Origin: Paenibacillus guangzhouensis
GTDB lineage: Bacteria > Bacillota > Bacilli > Paenibacillales > Paenibacillaceae
Direction of reading: 5' to 3'
Assembly (NCBI RefSeq): GCF_009363075.1
Contig: NZ_CP045293.1
Coordinates: 4,092,001-4,156,000 of the forward strand
DNA length: 64,000 bases
Shown here: positions 33,896-42,968 of the stretch, one piece after another
Numbering within the stretch: the first letter of the stretch is position 1
Layout of the letters: each line of letters begins with the position of its first letter
Notes under the pieces: model-generated
Told to the model about the DNA's origin: nothing
Database searches by the model: none
What the model saw: the letters and a program-made list of their open reading frames with translations, nothing else
Position numbers and translations under genes: made by a program

Positions 33896-34819
33896 ATGTT
33901 AAAGAAGAGAGGCTTTTTATTCGAGTTGAACAAAAATAAAATCATGTTCGCCATGCTCATTCCGACCGTCCTTTTTTTCTTAATTAACTCTTATTTCCCG
34001 ATGGTCGGGATCTATTACGCCTTTACGAGTTACGATTTTGCAGGCGGGTTGTTCGGGAGTCCCTTCGTCGGACTGGATAATTTCAAATTTCTATATCAAT
34101 CCGGCATCTTATGGAAACTAACACTCAATACGATTGGCTACAACCTCGTGTTCATCGTCATCGGCAATGCGCTGTCAATTGCCATAGCCATCCTGATCAG
34201 TGAGATCCGAGGAAAGTTATTTAAAAAATTGACCCAATCAATCATGTTCTTACCCTACTTCATGTCCTTCGTCTTACTCAGCGTACTCGCCTATAACATG
34301 TTCAACTTCGAGTCGGGATTCGTTAATCAACTATTGAAATCCATGGGATTGGCAGCGGTGGATATCTATAATACGCCGTGGCTATGGCCGATCCTGATCA
34401 CCCTATTCTATATCTGGAAAAACCTCGGATACAGTATGGTCATCTATCTGGCTTCCATCATGGGCATTAGCGACGAATATTACGAAGCTGCTAAAATCGA
34501 CGGCGCGAACATCCTCCAGCGGATCTGGCACATCACCGTTCCTATGCTGAAGCCGACCTTCGTCGTTCTCCTGTTATTTGCGCTGGGCAGCATTATGAAA
34601 GGTCAGTTCGACTTATTCTATCAACTCGTCGGCAACAACGGGCTGCTCTACAATGTCACCGACATTATTGATACGTATGTCTACCGCTCGCTCAAAGTGA
34701 ATTTCGATATCGGCATGGCGACCGCTGCAGGATTGTACCAATCCTTGTTTGGGTTCGTGCTCATTATGACCGTGAACGCCATCATCCGCAAAATCAACGA
34801 AGATTACGCGCTATTCTAA
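33896..34819 (+). CDS. Carbohydrate ABC transporter permease (YteP/LplB-like)
   Basis: A 307-residue, six-helix permease of the binding-protein-dependent family. The coupling loop is YYEAAKIDGANILQRIWHITVPML. The ATG at 33896 (MLKKRGFLFELNKNK) is chosen because GGGGGAGG lies 11 bp upstream; an upstream ATG at 33788 has no site. It precedes a second permease and a binding protein in one operon. There is no ATPase gene, so a shared MsmX-type ATPase is expected. Confidence 0.92.
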   Translation: MLKKRGFLFELNKNKIMFAMLIPTVLFFLINSYFPMVGIYYAFTSYDFAGGLFGSPFVGLDNFKFLYQSGILWKLTLNTIGYNLVFIVIGNALSIAIAILISEIRGKLFKKLTQSIMFLPYFMSFVLLSVLAYNMFNFESGFVNQLLKSMGLAAVDIYNTPWLWPILITLFYIWKNLGYSMVIYLASIMGISDEYYEAAKIDGANILQRIWHITVPMLKPTFVVLLLFALGSIMKGQFDLFYQLVGNNGLLYNVTDIIDTYVYRSLKVNFDIGMATAAGLYQSLFGFVLIMTVNAIIRKINEDYALF

Positions 34820-34843
34820 TTAGAACTTCGAGGAGTTGAGACC

Positions 34844-35737
34844 ATGAAAGATAATCAAGCCGGCATGTCGTTATCGTTCAAAATCATTTCGTATGTCATC
34901 ATCTCTTTCCTTTCGCTCGCTTGCCTGTTTCCATTTCTGCTGATGATATCAGGTTCGCTGACATCGAATGAATCCATCATCCGTGACGGATTTCATTTGA
35001 TTCCGCAAGTGTTCTCTTTAGAGGGATATAACATGGTATTTACGTTCCCGGACCAGCTCATCAAGGCCTACAGTGTGACGATCTTCGTCACAGTCGTCGG
35101 AACGGTGACAGGACTCTTCCTGATCACGATGGCGGGCTATGTTCTGCAGCGCAAAGATTTCAAATACCGCAACAAGTTCTCCTTCTTCATCTATTTCACC
35201 ACATTGTTCGGTGGCGGGCTTGTCCCGTGGTATATCATGATCACCAATTACTTCAACTTGGGCGACACGTATGCGGTGCTGATTCTGCCAGGATTAATGA
35301 CACCGTTCCTGATCATTTTGATGAAAAACTTCATTAAATCGGCCGTGCCGGATGAATTATTCGACTCAGCCAAAATCGACGGCGCGAACGACTTCCGAAT
35401 CTACTACAGCATTGTGCTTAAGCTTTCGATGCCAGGTATCGCAACCGTCGGCTTGTTCCTGGCGCTATCGTACTGGAACGACTGGTTCCTATCTTCACTA
35501 TTCATCAACGATAGCAGCAAATACCAGCTGCAATACTACTTGTACAACATGATCAATACGATGCTGTTCGTATCGCAGATGTCGTCAGGGACAGGGGTAA
35601 CGCTCGCTCAGGAAATTCCGACGGAATCAACGAAAATGGCGATGGCCATCGTCGTCACAGGACCGATTGTGTTCCTGTACCCGTTCATACAACGGTATTT
35701 TGTCAAAGGCTTAACGGTAGGCGCAGTCAAAGGCTAG
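34844..35737 (+). CDS. Carbohydrate ABC transporter permease (YtcP/LplC-like)
   Basis: A 297-residue permease with about six helices and the coupling loop LFDSAKIDGANDFRIYYSIVL. The C-terminus PFIQRYFVKGLTVGAVKG is typical of LplC-like sugar permeases, where the final GAVKG is the family hallmark. GAGGAG precedes the ATG. It pairs with the preceding permease, 24 bp away. Confidence 0.93.
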   Translation: MKDNQAGMSLSFKIISYVIISFLSLACLFPFLLMISGSLTSNESIIRDGFHLIPQVFSLEGYNMVFTFPDQLIKAYSVTIFVTVVGTVTGLFLITMAGYVLQRKDFKYRNKFSFFIYFTTLFGGGLVPWYIMITNYFNLGDTYAVLILPGLMTPFLIILMKNFIKSAVPDELFDSAKIDGANDFRIYYSIVLKLSMPGIATVGLFLALSYWNDWFLSSLFINDSSKYQLQYYLYNMINTMLFVSQMSSGTGVTLAQEIPTESTKMAMAIVVTGPIVFLYPFIQRYFVKGLTVGAVKG

Positions 35738-35814
35738 GTTGGTTCCGAAGGTAACAAGGCTATTGTTGTTTACCAGCGGCTGACATATATTAATCTAGTG
35801 TAGGGGGAATCCGA

Positions 35815-37401
35815 ATGGGAAAGCGTAGACTATTAACGTTATGCACCGTAACACTGCTCACTGCAAGTATGCTGGCAGGGTGCGGGGGCACGAAGACAGA
35901 AGCCGAGAAGCCATCGGTCGACAAATCGCAGACGAAGGACAACGGCGACAACAGCACAACAACCACAACAGCAAACGGAATCGATACATCGGAAAAAGTT
36001 GAATTGCAATTCTATATGCTTGGGGAAGCGCCGAAGGATCTGCCGACCATTCAAGAGGAAATCAACAAGCTGGCGCTGGCTGACCTGAACGCAACCGTTA
36101 AATTCAATTTTACCACCTGGACGGATTGGTCTCAGAAATACAAGCTGCTCTTATCCTCCGGGCAACCGATTGATCTGATCTTCACCGCAGACTGGACCGA
36201 ATATCAATCCTACGCGAAGAAGGGTGCTTTCCTTCCGTTAGACGAGCTGCTGCCGAAGGCTGCGCCGAAGTTAAATGAATTCGTACCGAAGGATATGTGG
36301 GAAGCGGTCAAAATCGATAAAAAAATCTATACCGTACCGGCGACCTGGAAAGAGTATGTTACCGAAGGGATTGCTTACCGCGAAGATCTGCGCAAGAAAT
36401 ACAATTTGCCGAAACCGGAATCGATTGAAACGTTAGAGCAATATTTGGATGGGATCCGTAAAAACGAGCCGAATTTACTGCCGTTAGCCGATAACCAAGG
36501 GTATCATACCAGTTCGGTCCGCCAATTAACGACCAAGACGGTGAACAGCAGCAATACCGTTCCATACGGTCTAAATATTATGTATGACAAACCAAGGGAT
36601 GTGACTTCCTACTGGGGTTCGCCGCAGCATCTTGCCGATTTGAAGATGTATAAAACGTGGGCTGACAAAGGGTATTGGCCGAAAAACGTGCTGAACATTA
36701 AAGACAGCGGTCACGATGTGTTCGCGAACGGCAAGGCTGCAGCCATTCTCGGAAGCGAGAACCCGAATCGATACAATGATTCCGTAATCAAGATCAAATC
36801 GCTTCATCCGGATTGGGAATTAGGTTACTTTCCTTACCCGAATGCCAAAGGGTTCGCACAACCTGTTCATCCGATTCACAATGGCTTTGCGATCCCGCGC
36901 ACCAGTAAACATCCAGAGCGCGCACTAGCGTTCTACGAGAAGATGGTAACGGACAAACGCTACAATTGGTTGACGCAATACGGCATCGAAGGCAAGAACT
37001 TCGAAGTCGAAGACGGAAAATATTACAAAATGCTCGGCGATGCGCAATCGAATGGGTTCCCAAGAGAAGGCATGCAAGGCTGGGCATGGCGAAATCCGGA
37101 GTTTATGCTGTTCGACAAGAGCTTCGATGCTGTACTAACGATGTTCAGTGAATTCGATAAAATCGCAAAACCGGATATTTTCCAAGGATTCCCTGAAGAT
37201 TGGTCGCCGTATCAAGCAGAGAAAGCAGCTGTAGAGCAAGTCGAGAAGCAGTATCTGTATCCACTGAACGTCGGACTGGTCGAGGATGTGGAGGGCGGAT
37301 TGAAATTGTTCATGGAGAAGGCCAAACAAGCGGGACTGGACAAAATCCAAGAAGAGTACACGAAGCAATGGCTGAAATATTTGGATGACATCGGCCAATA
37401 A
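35815..37401 (+). CDS. Extracellular solute-binding lipoprotein (YtcQ/LplA-like)
   Basis: A 528-residue lipoprotein. The signal peptide ends in LAGC (C23), followed by a Ser/Thr-rich linker. The mature part has VELQFYMLGEAPKDLPTIQEEIN and KLLLSSGQPIDLIFTADW, features of the LplA/YtcQ family that bind oligosaccharides such as pectin or glycan fragments. It is the last gene of the operon and is followed by a double terminator. Substrate is inferred only from family. Confidence 0.92.
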   Translation: MGKRRLLTLCTVTLLTASMLAGCGGTKTEAEKPSVDKSQTKDNGDNSTTTTTANGIDTSEKVELQFYMLGEAPKDLPTIQEEINKLALADLNATVKFNFTTWTDWSQKYKLLLSSGQPIDLIFTADWTEYQSYAKKGAFLPLDELLPKAAPKLNEFVPKDMWEAVKIDKKIYTVPATWKEYVTEGIAYREDLRKKYNLPKPESIETLEQYLDGIRKNEPNLLPLADNQGYHTSSVRQLTTKTVNSSNTVPYGLNIMYDKPRDVTSYWGSPQHLADLKMYKTWADKGYWPKNVLNIKDSGHDVFANGKAAAILGSENPNRYNDSVIKIKSLHPDWELGYFPYPNAKGFAQPVHPIHNGFAIPRTSKHPERALAFYEKMVTDKRYNWLTQYGIEGKNFEVEDGKYYKMLGDAQSNGFPREGMQGWAWRNPEFMLFDKSFDAVLTMFSEFDKIAKPDIFQGFPEDWSPYQAEKAAVEQVEKQYLYPLNVGLVEDVEGGLKLFMEKAKQAGLDKIQEEYTKQWLKYLDDIGQ

Positions 37402-37413
37402 TAACCCCACAAA

Positions 37414-37472
37414 AGAGCAAGTCCTCAGGACTTGCTCTGTCAGGCTGTCGAGAAAGTCTCGACAGCTTTCTT
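37414..37472. terminator. Double hairpin terminator after sugar importer operon
   Basis: AGAGCAAGTCC/GGACTTGCTCT (37414-37438) is followed by GCTGTCGAGA/TCTCGACAGC (37444-37466) and TTTCTTT. Both stems are perfect. They lie between the importer and the convergent amidase gene. Confidence 0.85.
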
Positions 37473-37476
37473 TATG

Positions 37477-38172
37477 TCAATCCTGTCCAACACTTGCATT
37501 AAGATATTCTTTAATGCCTTCGATAATGGAGGAGGCCACGCGATATTGATAATCATCCTTCCACATTTTTAGCTCTTCATTTGGATTTGTTAAATAACCT
37601 ACCTCCAACAAAACTGCAGGCATCTCTGTTTCTTTCACAACGAAAAAGGCTTCCTTTTTTATACCCCGATCCTTTGATCCGGTCGCATTTACTAGATTTT
37701 TATGCATAATCCTCGCAAAAGGGAGGGATTCCTCACGATAATAGAATGTTTCTGTTCCGAAAACACTCGGGTCTGTATACGTGTTACCATGAATCGATAT
37801 AAATAAATCAGCGTCAAGGTGATTAGCAAATTTAGGTCTTTCTCTATCAATCGAAGAAATCGTGCGATCATCTGTCCTTGTCAAATAGATCTGTAACTGT
37901 GTTTCTTTCTCTGCAAGTTCTTTCACCTTTCGTGCTAGCTGCAACGTAAAGTCTTTTTCATATTGACCGCTGGTACCTTTCGCCCCGGGATCTTGTCCCC
38001 CATGTCCAGGATCAATCACGATTTTGAAACCTGGTTTGGTCGTACTTTTACTCTTGCTACTTAAACTATCATCTGCATTGCTAATATAATTAGCTCCCAT
38101 GACATAGATTATATAGATCATCAAGGATAATACTCCCAACAAAATGGTAATTCCTTTATTTTTCATCAACAA
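37477..38172 (-). CDS. N-acetylmuramoyl-L-alanine amidase (amidase_3, CwlD-like)
   Basis: A 231-residue exported amidase. An N-terminal signal or anchor helix (about 5-27) precedes the zinc-amidase domain. Motifs in order: IVIDPGHGGQDPGA (zinc His), the Glu in YEKDFTLQLA, DADLFISIHGN (second zinc His) and AVLLEVGYLTN (catalytic Glu). It cleaves the lactyl bond between muramic acid and L-Ala in peptidoglycan. It follows the deacetylase gene by 23 bp on the same strand. Amidase plus deacetylase recalls the CwlD/PdaA pair that makes spore cortex muramic lactam; the link is inference. A low-GC stretch compared with neighbours. Confidence 0.88.
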   Translation of the reverse strand: MLMKNKGITILLGVLSLMIYIIYVMGANYISNADDSLSSKSKSTTKPGFKIVIDPGHGGQDPGAKGTSGQYEKDFTLQLARKVKELAEKETQLQIYLTRTDDRTISSIDRERPKFANHLDADLFISIHGNTYTDPSVFGTETFYYREESLPFARIMHKNLVNATGSKDRGIKKEAFFVVKETEMPAVLLEVGYLTNPNEELKMWKDDYQYRVASSIIEGIKEYLNASVGQD

Positions 38173-38195
38173 TTCCTCTCTTCTATATCTATCAT

Positions 38196-39035
38196 CTACA
38201 ATCGATCATCCTTCAGGAAATTCATTTGGACATGCTCAGACTCATCATATACAGCGAATTTGTACCCTTCCTGTTTGTAAAAGTTGATGATGTCCGGAAG
38301 CGCTTCTAATGTTTGAGGTTTCTCATGCATGAGTACGACTTCTAGATTCGATTTTGTGCCTCTCTTGATGTTTTCGACAATTTCATTAGGCTGATCCTTA
38401 AGCCTCCAATCATTTGAATCAATCGTCCAATCCCATAATTTGATCCCAGCTTCTGCGATTTGGTCTCGAATTTGTTTGCTGGCTAAACCTGGTACCGATC
38501 CATACGGCGGTCTCACCAAATGAGGTTTTTCACCTGTAATGTCATGGATGAGAGACAGTGTTTCATGCATTTCAGGAACAAATTGTTTTTCTTGATATAG
38601 TTTTTTATATTGATGCGTCATGCTGTGCGCCCCAACATAATGTCCTTCTTGTACCGCTCGTCTCACATCATTTTGGAGTTGCGTACGCTGCAATTGACTT
38701 CCTTGCATAAAAAAAGTTGCCTTGATGTCATGCTCTTTCAATAAGTCTAGTAATTTAGCTGTTAATTTACTTGGACCGTCGTCAAACGTTAAATAAACGA
38801 CTTTCCCTTGGTTTTCCGCTTCACGATCCCCTTTTTTACTCATATCCACGGGTACTCTATTTTGTGGTTCGATTATCTCTTCAGGTGTAAATGTCGTTCT
38901 AGATTGAGATATCAAAAAAATAGTTGTAGCCAAAACGATTAGAAACGTTGAAACCAGAATGATAAATCTCGTTCTTTTCGATCTCATCGATCTTGTTTCA
39001 TGTCGAAGACTAAAGTTACTTCGTGGTGTCATCAT
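38196..39035 (-). CDS. Polysaccharide deacetylase (NodB-homology domain)
   Basis: A 279-residue protein with a signal anchor (about 22-45) and a NodB domain (about 80-260). Motif 1 is YLTFDDGPS (catalytic D, metal D), motif 2 is GAHSMTHQY (metal His pair), motif 3 is VRPPYGSVP, motif 4 is WDWTIDSNDW and motif 5 is VVLMHEK. The full set suggests an active metal-dependent N-deacetylase of peptidoglycan or other polysaccharides. The ATG at 39035 is chosen, with GAGGAG 9 bp before it; the ATG at 39044 touches that site. In operon with the amidase. Confidence 0.88.
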   Translation of the reverse strand: MMTPRSNFSLRHETRSMRSKRTRFIILVSTFLIVLATTIFLISQSRTTFTPEEIIEPQNRVPVDMSKKGDREAENQGKVVYLTFDDGPSKLTAKLLDLLKEHDIKATFFMQGSQLQRTQLQNDVRRAVQEGHYVGAHSMTHQYKKLYQEKQFVPEMHETLSLIHDITGEKPHLVRPPYGSVPGLASKQIRDQIAEAGIKLWDWTIDSNDWRLKDQPNEIVENIKRGTKSNLEVVLMHEKPQTLEALPDIINFYKQEGYKFAVYDESEHVQMNFLKDDRL

Positions 39036-39149
39036 GCAATCCATCTCCTCTCACAGAAGATAGATTACTAGATTGAAATAAAGATAAGATTCAGATGCCA
39101 TTAATATAAAATAAAGAATTAATTGTTTAGTCTTTTTTTGTAACAAAAA

Positions 39150-39195
39150 TAACCATTTTTCTAAGACGCTAAAATCACGTCAAGAAAAATGGTTA
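39150..39195 (-). terminator. Strong hairpin in the deacetylase/helicase gap
   Basis: TAACCATTTTTCT pairs with AGAAAAATGGTTA (13 bp), with a GACG/CGTC inner stem. On the minus strand it is followed by TTTTTGTT. It could terminate or attenuate transcription reaching the deacetylase from upstream. Confidence 0.5.
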
Positions 39196-39275
39196 CTCCG
39201 TATCTATATTTGTTTGTTCAGAGTTTACTCGAAGTCAAGCGACTTTCACCGATTTTTGTGCTATCCTTATATGTT

Positions 39276-39293
39276 ATGACGTAAATGACGTAA
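39276..39293 (+). promoter_or_regulatory. Tandem 9-bp repeats ATGACGTAA before helicase gene
   Basis: Two exact head-to-tail copies (39276-39284 and 39285-39293), then a degenerate ATCACG, end about 26 bp before the helicase start. Possibly an operator or a leader element; unassigned. Confidence 0.35.
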
Positions 39294-39321
39294 ATCACGC
39301 GTTCCATATGAAGGAGACAAT

Positions 39322-40599
39322 ATGACTTTTAACGACTTACAATTAAATCCCGCTATATTACAAGCTTTGGCAAAAGAGAACTATACAACGCCAACACCGA
39401 TACAGGAACAAGCCATCCCTGCTGTGCTCGCCGGTCGAGATCTGCTGGGCTGCGCACAGACAGGAACAGGGAAGACCGCTGCCTTCTCGCTCCCGATCAT
39501 TGAGCGATTATTGAAGCAGCCACGCAAATCCGGGGCCATACGCCCCATTCGTGCTCTCATCTTATCGCCGACACGCGAACTCGCGATCCAAATCGCGGAC
39601 AATATCGCCGCGTATAGTCAATTTACGGACTTGCGCTGTACGGCTATCGTTGGCGGCGTCTCTCAGCGTGTGCAGGAACGAGCACTAAGCCAAGGGACGG
39701 ATATTCTGATCGCAACGCCTGGAAGGCTCATCGATCTGCTGAATCAGAAATGCATTCATCTACATGATGTCCAAGTACTTGTATTAGACGAAGCCGACCG
39801 GATGCTGGATATGGGCTTTATTCATGATGTGAAGCGCATCCTTAGCAAGCTTCCTCAAGAAAAACAGACGCTCTTCTTCTCTGCGACCATGCCGCCGGAG
39901 ATAACGAAGCTGGTCAAATCTATTCTCGTAAATCCCGTCAAAGTCGAGATTACACCTGTATCTTCAACGGTCGACCGCATCAAGCAAACCGTCTATAAAG
40001 TAGATAAAGGCAATAAACGGCATCTCTTAAAGCACCTGCTTCAGGATCCTTCCATTGGTTCCGCACTGGTCTTTACACGGACCAAACATGGTGCAGACCG
40101 CATGGTACGCGAATTGAAGAAAGCGGATATTACCGCGCAAGCCATTCATGGCGATAAATCGCAGAACGCGCGTCAATCCGCGCTCTCGAATTTCAAGAGC
40201 GGTGCAACACGTATCCTCGTCGCGACCGACATCGCTGCGCGAGGAATTGATATCGAAGAGCTCTCTCATGTCATTAACATCGATCTGCCGAATATTCCTG
40301 AGACCTATGTTCACCGGATCGGACGCACAGGACGGGCAGGCATGAGCGGGATCGCCATTTCCTTCTGCGAAGAAGAGGAATTTCCATACTTGAAGGATAT
40401 TGAGAAGTTAATTAAGAAGCAAATCCCTGAGGTGAAGGAGCATCCTTATCCGATCGGAAGCTTTGTGCCAACTCCTACCCCACAAGCAGGGCAGGCTGGG
40501 AAAGCACCGCGACCTGCTACCCATGCACAGTCCGCTAAACCTCGGCCACATTCGCAAGCTAGACGCGGCAAGCAGCATGCCGGGCAACGAACCGTATAG
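39322..40599 (+). CDS. DEAD-box ATP-dependent RNA helicase (RhlE-like)
   Basis: A 425-residue helicase. Motifs in order: Q motif (YTTPTPIQEQAIP), I (AQTGTGKTA), Ia (PTRELAIQ), II (DEAD in VLDEADRMLDMGF), III (FSATMP), IV-V (RILVATDIAARGID) and VI (YVHRIGRTGRAG). The C-terminal tail is rich in Pro, Gln, Arg and Lys and would add nonspecific RNA binding. It may act in cold adaptation or ribosome assembly. AAGGAG precedes the ATG at about 8 bp. Confidence 0.95.
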   Translation: MTFNDLQLNPAILQALAKENYTTPTPIQEQAIPAVLAGRDLLGCAQTGTGKTAAFSLPIIERLLKQPRKSGAIRPIRALILSPTRELAIQIADNIAAYSQFTDLRCTAIVGGVSQRVQERALSQGTDILIATPGRLIDLLNQKCIHLHDVQVLVLDEADRMLDMGFIHDVKRILSKLPQEKQTLFFSATMPPEITKLVKSILVNPVKVEITPVSSTVDRIKQTVYKVDKGNKRHLLKHLLQDPSIGSALVFTRTKHGADRMVRELKKADITAQAIHGDKSQNARQSALSNFKSGATRILVATDIAARGIDIEELSHVINIDLPNIPETYVHRIGRTGRAGMSGIAISFCEEEEFPYLKDIEKLIKKQIPEVKEHPYPIGSFVPTPTPQAGQAGKAPRPATHAQSAKPRPHSQARRGKQHAGQRTV

Positions 40600-40608
40600 A
40601 ACAAACGT

Positions 40609-40643
40609 AAGGAGCACCTCACTGTATTATGAGGTGCTCCTTA
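40609..40643. terminator. Bidirectional terminator AAGGAGCACCTC/GAGGTGCTCCTT
   Basis: A perfect 12-bp stem between the convergent helicase and WYL genes. It overlaps the last codon of the latter. Confidence 0.75.
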
Positions 40644-41594
40644 TTCATATCCATCGTATTGCGCTCGTATCGCATCCATTTTGTCCCGAACGTACTTCAC
40701 CGCTTCCTGCGGCTCCACGATGCGCGCATGCTCCCCAAGCCGCCAGATCCAGTCAACATAGAATGCCAGATTCTCGGTGGGCACTTGGATCGAAGTGCTG
40801 CGACTCCCATCCGCATGCTGTACGATCGCGGCACCGAAATACTCATCGGATTCCAGCTCATGCGCGCCTCTATCCGTCAACGCGACGGTCATTGTGACGT
40901 ACGCTTTATGTTCTTGTTCCGGCGTGCTCCACAGATCCCACCGCCCTACCTCTTCCCGGTAAGGGATCGATGCGTTCAACGCGGCGCTCACGATCCGGTC
41001 CGCTCTGAACAATCTAACCTGCGCATACCGGAAGCAAAACGCAGGACAATACCAATAGCCTTGGCTCGCGTAGAGACCGATCGGTTGAATATCTCGAGAC
41101 TCGACACCTTTCATATGACGGTATTCGATTGTCACGACGGACTGCTGCATGACCGCCTGCAGCAGCGTACGCAGATACGCGGAAGACATGTTGCTGCGCT
41201 TCGGACTCCAGACCGCCACCTTCCCCTTCATGCGGTCCACCTGCTCCCTCACATCCGAAGGAAGATAATGATAGAACTTATGCAGCGCCGATTCAGCCTC
41301 TGCTTCGAATGGCAGCGCCCCCAAGCGCTGCAGAGATTGACATGCAATGAACATCGCAACCGCTTCATGCTCCGAGAAAGAGATCGCGGGCAGCATTCGC
41401 TCCTGCAGCAATCGATACCCTCCCCCTCGGCCCTGAACGGAGTAGATCGGGACCCCAAGCTCACTCAGCTCCTGTAAATCGCGTGTGATCGTACGTGTCG
41501 ATAACCCGAATTCATCAGCCAGTTCCTGAACGGTAAAAGATTTCTTCGCATTGATCATCATAATTAACTGAATCAGCCGTTGCGATTTCAACAA
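40641..41594 (-). CDS. YafY/WYL-domain transcriptional regulator
   Basis: A 317-residue protein: an N-terminal winged helix of the HTH_11/DeoR type (KSFTVQELADEFGLSTRTITRDLQEL), then a WYL domain with GLYASQGYWYCPAFCFRYAQVRLFRADRI, then a WCX-like C-terminal extension. WYL domains bind nucleotides or small ligands. The TTG start is chosen because AAGGGGTGGG lies 8 bp upstream; the open frame extends 54 bp further. It is divergent from a hydrolase gene with a perfect 9-3-9 palindrome between them, a likely autoregulatory and target operator. Confidence 0.85.
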   Translation of the reverse strand: MLKSQRLIQLIMMINAKKSFTVQELADEFGLSTRTITRDLQELSELGVPIYSVQGRGGGYRLLQERMLPAISFSEHEAVAMFIACQSLQRLGALPFEAEAESALHKFYHYLPSDVREQVDRMKGKVAVWSPKRSNMSSAYLRTLLQAVMQQSVVTIEYRHMKGVESRDIQPIGLYASQGYWYCPAFCFRYAQVRLFRADRIVSAALNASIPYREEVGRWDLWSTPEQEHKAYVTMTVALTDRGAHELESDEYFGAAIVQHADGSRSTSIQVPTENLAFYVDWIWRLGEHARIVEPQEAVKYVRDKMDAIRAQYDGYE

Positions 41595-41639
41595 AGAGGG
41601 CCCACCCCTTTTATGGATTTTTTTCAGTATACCATGATA

Positions 41640-41660
41640 ATAAGACAAGATTTGTCTTAT
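41640..41660. promoter_or_regulatory. Perfect palindrome ATAAGACAA-GAT-TTGTCTTAT (probable WYL operator)
   Basis: A 9-3-9 dyad lies between the WYL regulator and the hydrolase. It overlaps the -35 region and a TATACT -10 box in the direction of the WYL gene, so a bound protein would block its own promoter and affect the hydrolase promoter. Confidence 0.7.
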
Positions 41661-41720
41661 TTATGCATTATGATGGGGCTATCAAATCCGTCCACGTTGA
41701 CGATAAGGAGCGAATGACAA

Positions 41721-42449
41721 ATGAAACCATTGGAGCAAAAACAAGAACAGGTTGGCGTCGTATTTATACATGGTGCGGGTTTAAATCGAAGCATTTGGCA
41801 AGAGGTCGCGGCAGATTTCGAATATCCATCCTTGTTCATCGATTTTCCAATGCGGGATGTGTCCGAAGACTTGCGCAAAGATCTCGCGCTGGCCGACTAT
41901 GTCCGCCATATTCGGCAGCAGATCGATGCGTGGAGCGTTCGGAAGATTGTCCTCGTGGCACATTCGCTCGGCGGCATTCCTGCGCTTGAGGTTGCAAATG
42001 CCTTACCTGATCGTCTAGCTGGTTTCGTTGCAGTTGGTGCTGCCATCCCGCGGAAAGGCGGATCCTTCCTCTCGGTGCTGCCGTTTCCGAAGCGTATCCT
42101 GATGTCGCTCATCATACGCAAGCTCGGCACCAAGCCGCCAGTGTCAGTCATTCGCAGCGGGTTATGCCATGATCTGTCGGAAGAACAAACAACCCAGGTA
42201 ATTGAGAACTTCGCACCCGAATCCATCCGGGTCTATACCGATCCGATCGACGTTATACCGCCGCCTGTGCCGAAACTATATGTACAATTAAGCAAGGATA
42301 AAGAGTTCGGTTCCTCCATGCAGCAGAAGATGATCGCCAATCTGCAGCCAGAGCATGTCCGGACGATAGACTGCGGCCATCTTCCAATGCTAAGCAATCC
42401 GCAAGGTTTGCGTTACGTCCTAGTCCAATTTCTAAGAGAAGCCATCTAA
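41721..42449 (+). CDS. Alpha/beta hydrolase
   Basis: A 242-residue hydrolase. The oxyanion region FIHGAGLNRSIW precedes the nucleophile elbow AHSLGGIPAL, and the catalytic His is in TIDCGHLPMLSNP. The acid residue is probably in a LSKDKEFG segment. Members act on esters, lactones or epoxides. AAGGAG lies 10 bp before the ATG; a second ATG at 41714 reads in another frame. The divergent WYL regulator probably controls it. Confidence 0.85.
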   Translation: MKPLEQKQEQVGVVFIHGAGLNRSIWQEVAADFEYPSLFIDFPMRDVSEDLRKDLALADYVRHIRQQIDAWSVRKIVLVAHSLGGIPALEVANALPDRLAGFVAVGAAIPRKGGSFLSVLPFPKRILMSLIIRKLGTKPPVSVIRSGLCHDLSEEQTTQVIENFAPESIRVYTDPIDVIPPPVPKLYVQLSKDKEFGSSMQQKMIANLQPEHVRTIDCGHLPMLSNPQGLRYVLVQFLREAI

Positions 42450-42454
42450 TCGGG

Positions 42455-42901
42455 CTATCGTACATCGACATGCATCAAAGGAAGCTTCCGATCGGGGAAT
42501 ACGGTAGAGGCGATCTCCCCGATTCGTTTCGCTCCCATTTTGATATAGAAGGCTTCGGCATAAGGATCGCTGTCTATCGTAAACGCCGTCACATTCATCG
42601 CCTTCACGCGGCTTAGTAGATCGGCCCATAACCGCTGGCCGCATCCTTGACCGATATAGGCTGGGTCAACAAATAGCGCATCCAGCTTCTTCTCTTGCAC
42701 AGAGAAGCTATAGAACGCAACAATCTCATCATGCTGCTCCAAGACATACACGATATATTGTTCCAAATATGGCGCGGTAACCGTCAGGTCGTCTTTACAT
42801 TTTGCCAGGAAGTCTTCGGAATAGCCCCAATACGCTTTGGAGCGATATGCAAGGTGACTGATATGTTGGCAATCTTCTACTACAGCTTGTCGGATATTCA
42901 T
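42455..42901 (-). CDS. GNAT-family N-acetyltransferase
   Basis: A 148-residue single-domain GNAT. The acetyl-CoA loop is VDPAYIGQGCGQRLW, with the beta-strand FTIDSDPYAEAFYIKMGAKRIG near the C-terminus. The N-terminal MNIRQAVVEDCQHI is the usual start. AGGAGA precedes the ATG. Substrate unknown. Confidence 0.9.
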   Translation of the reverse strand: MNIRQAVVEDCQHISHLAYRSKAYWGYSEDFLAKCKDDLTVTAPYLEQYIVYVLEQHDEIVAFYSFSVQEKKLDALFVDPAYIGQGCGQRLWADLLSRVKAMNVTAFTIDSDPYAEAFYIKMGAKRIGEIASTVFPDRKLPLMHVDVR

Positions 42902-42923
42902 CGCTTATCTCCTTTACAATGTA

Positions 42924-42956
42924 TAAAAATCCTCGTTACCAACCGGATAACGAGGA
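42924..42956 (-). terminator. Terminator after methyltransferase gene (minus strand)
   Basis: ATCCTCGTTA pairs with TAACGAGGAT and runs into TTTTT on the minus strand. Confidence 0.8.
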
Positions 42957-42968
42957 TCGTGGAAATGA

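Noticed and set aside
41663-41989. 108-codon frame overlapping the alpha/beta hydrolase
   Set aside because: The hydrolase frame carries the nucleophile elbow and catalytic His; this one has no motif and uses the same ribosome site by chance.
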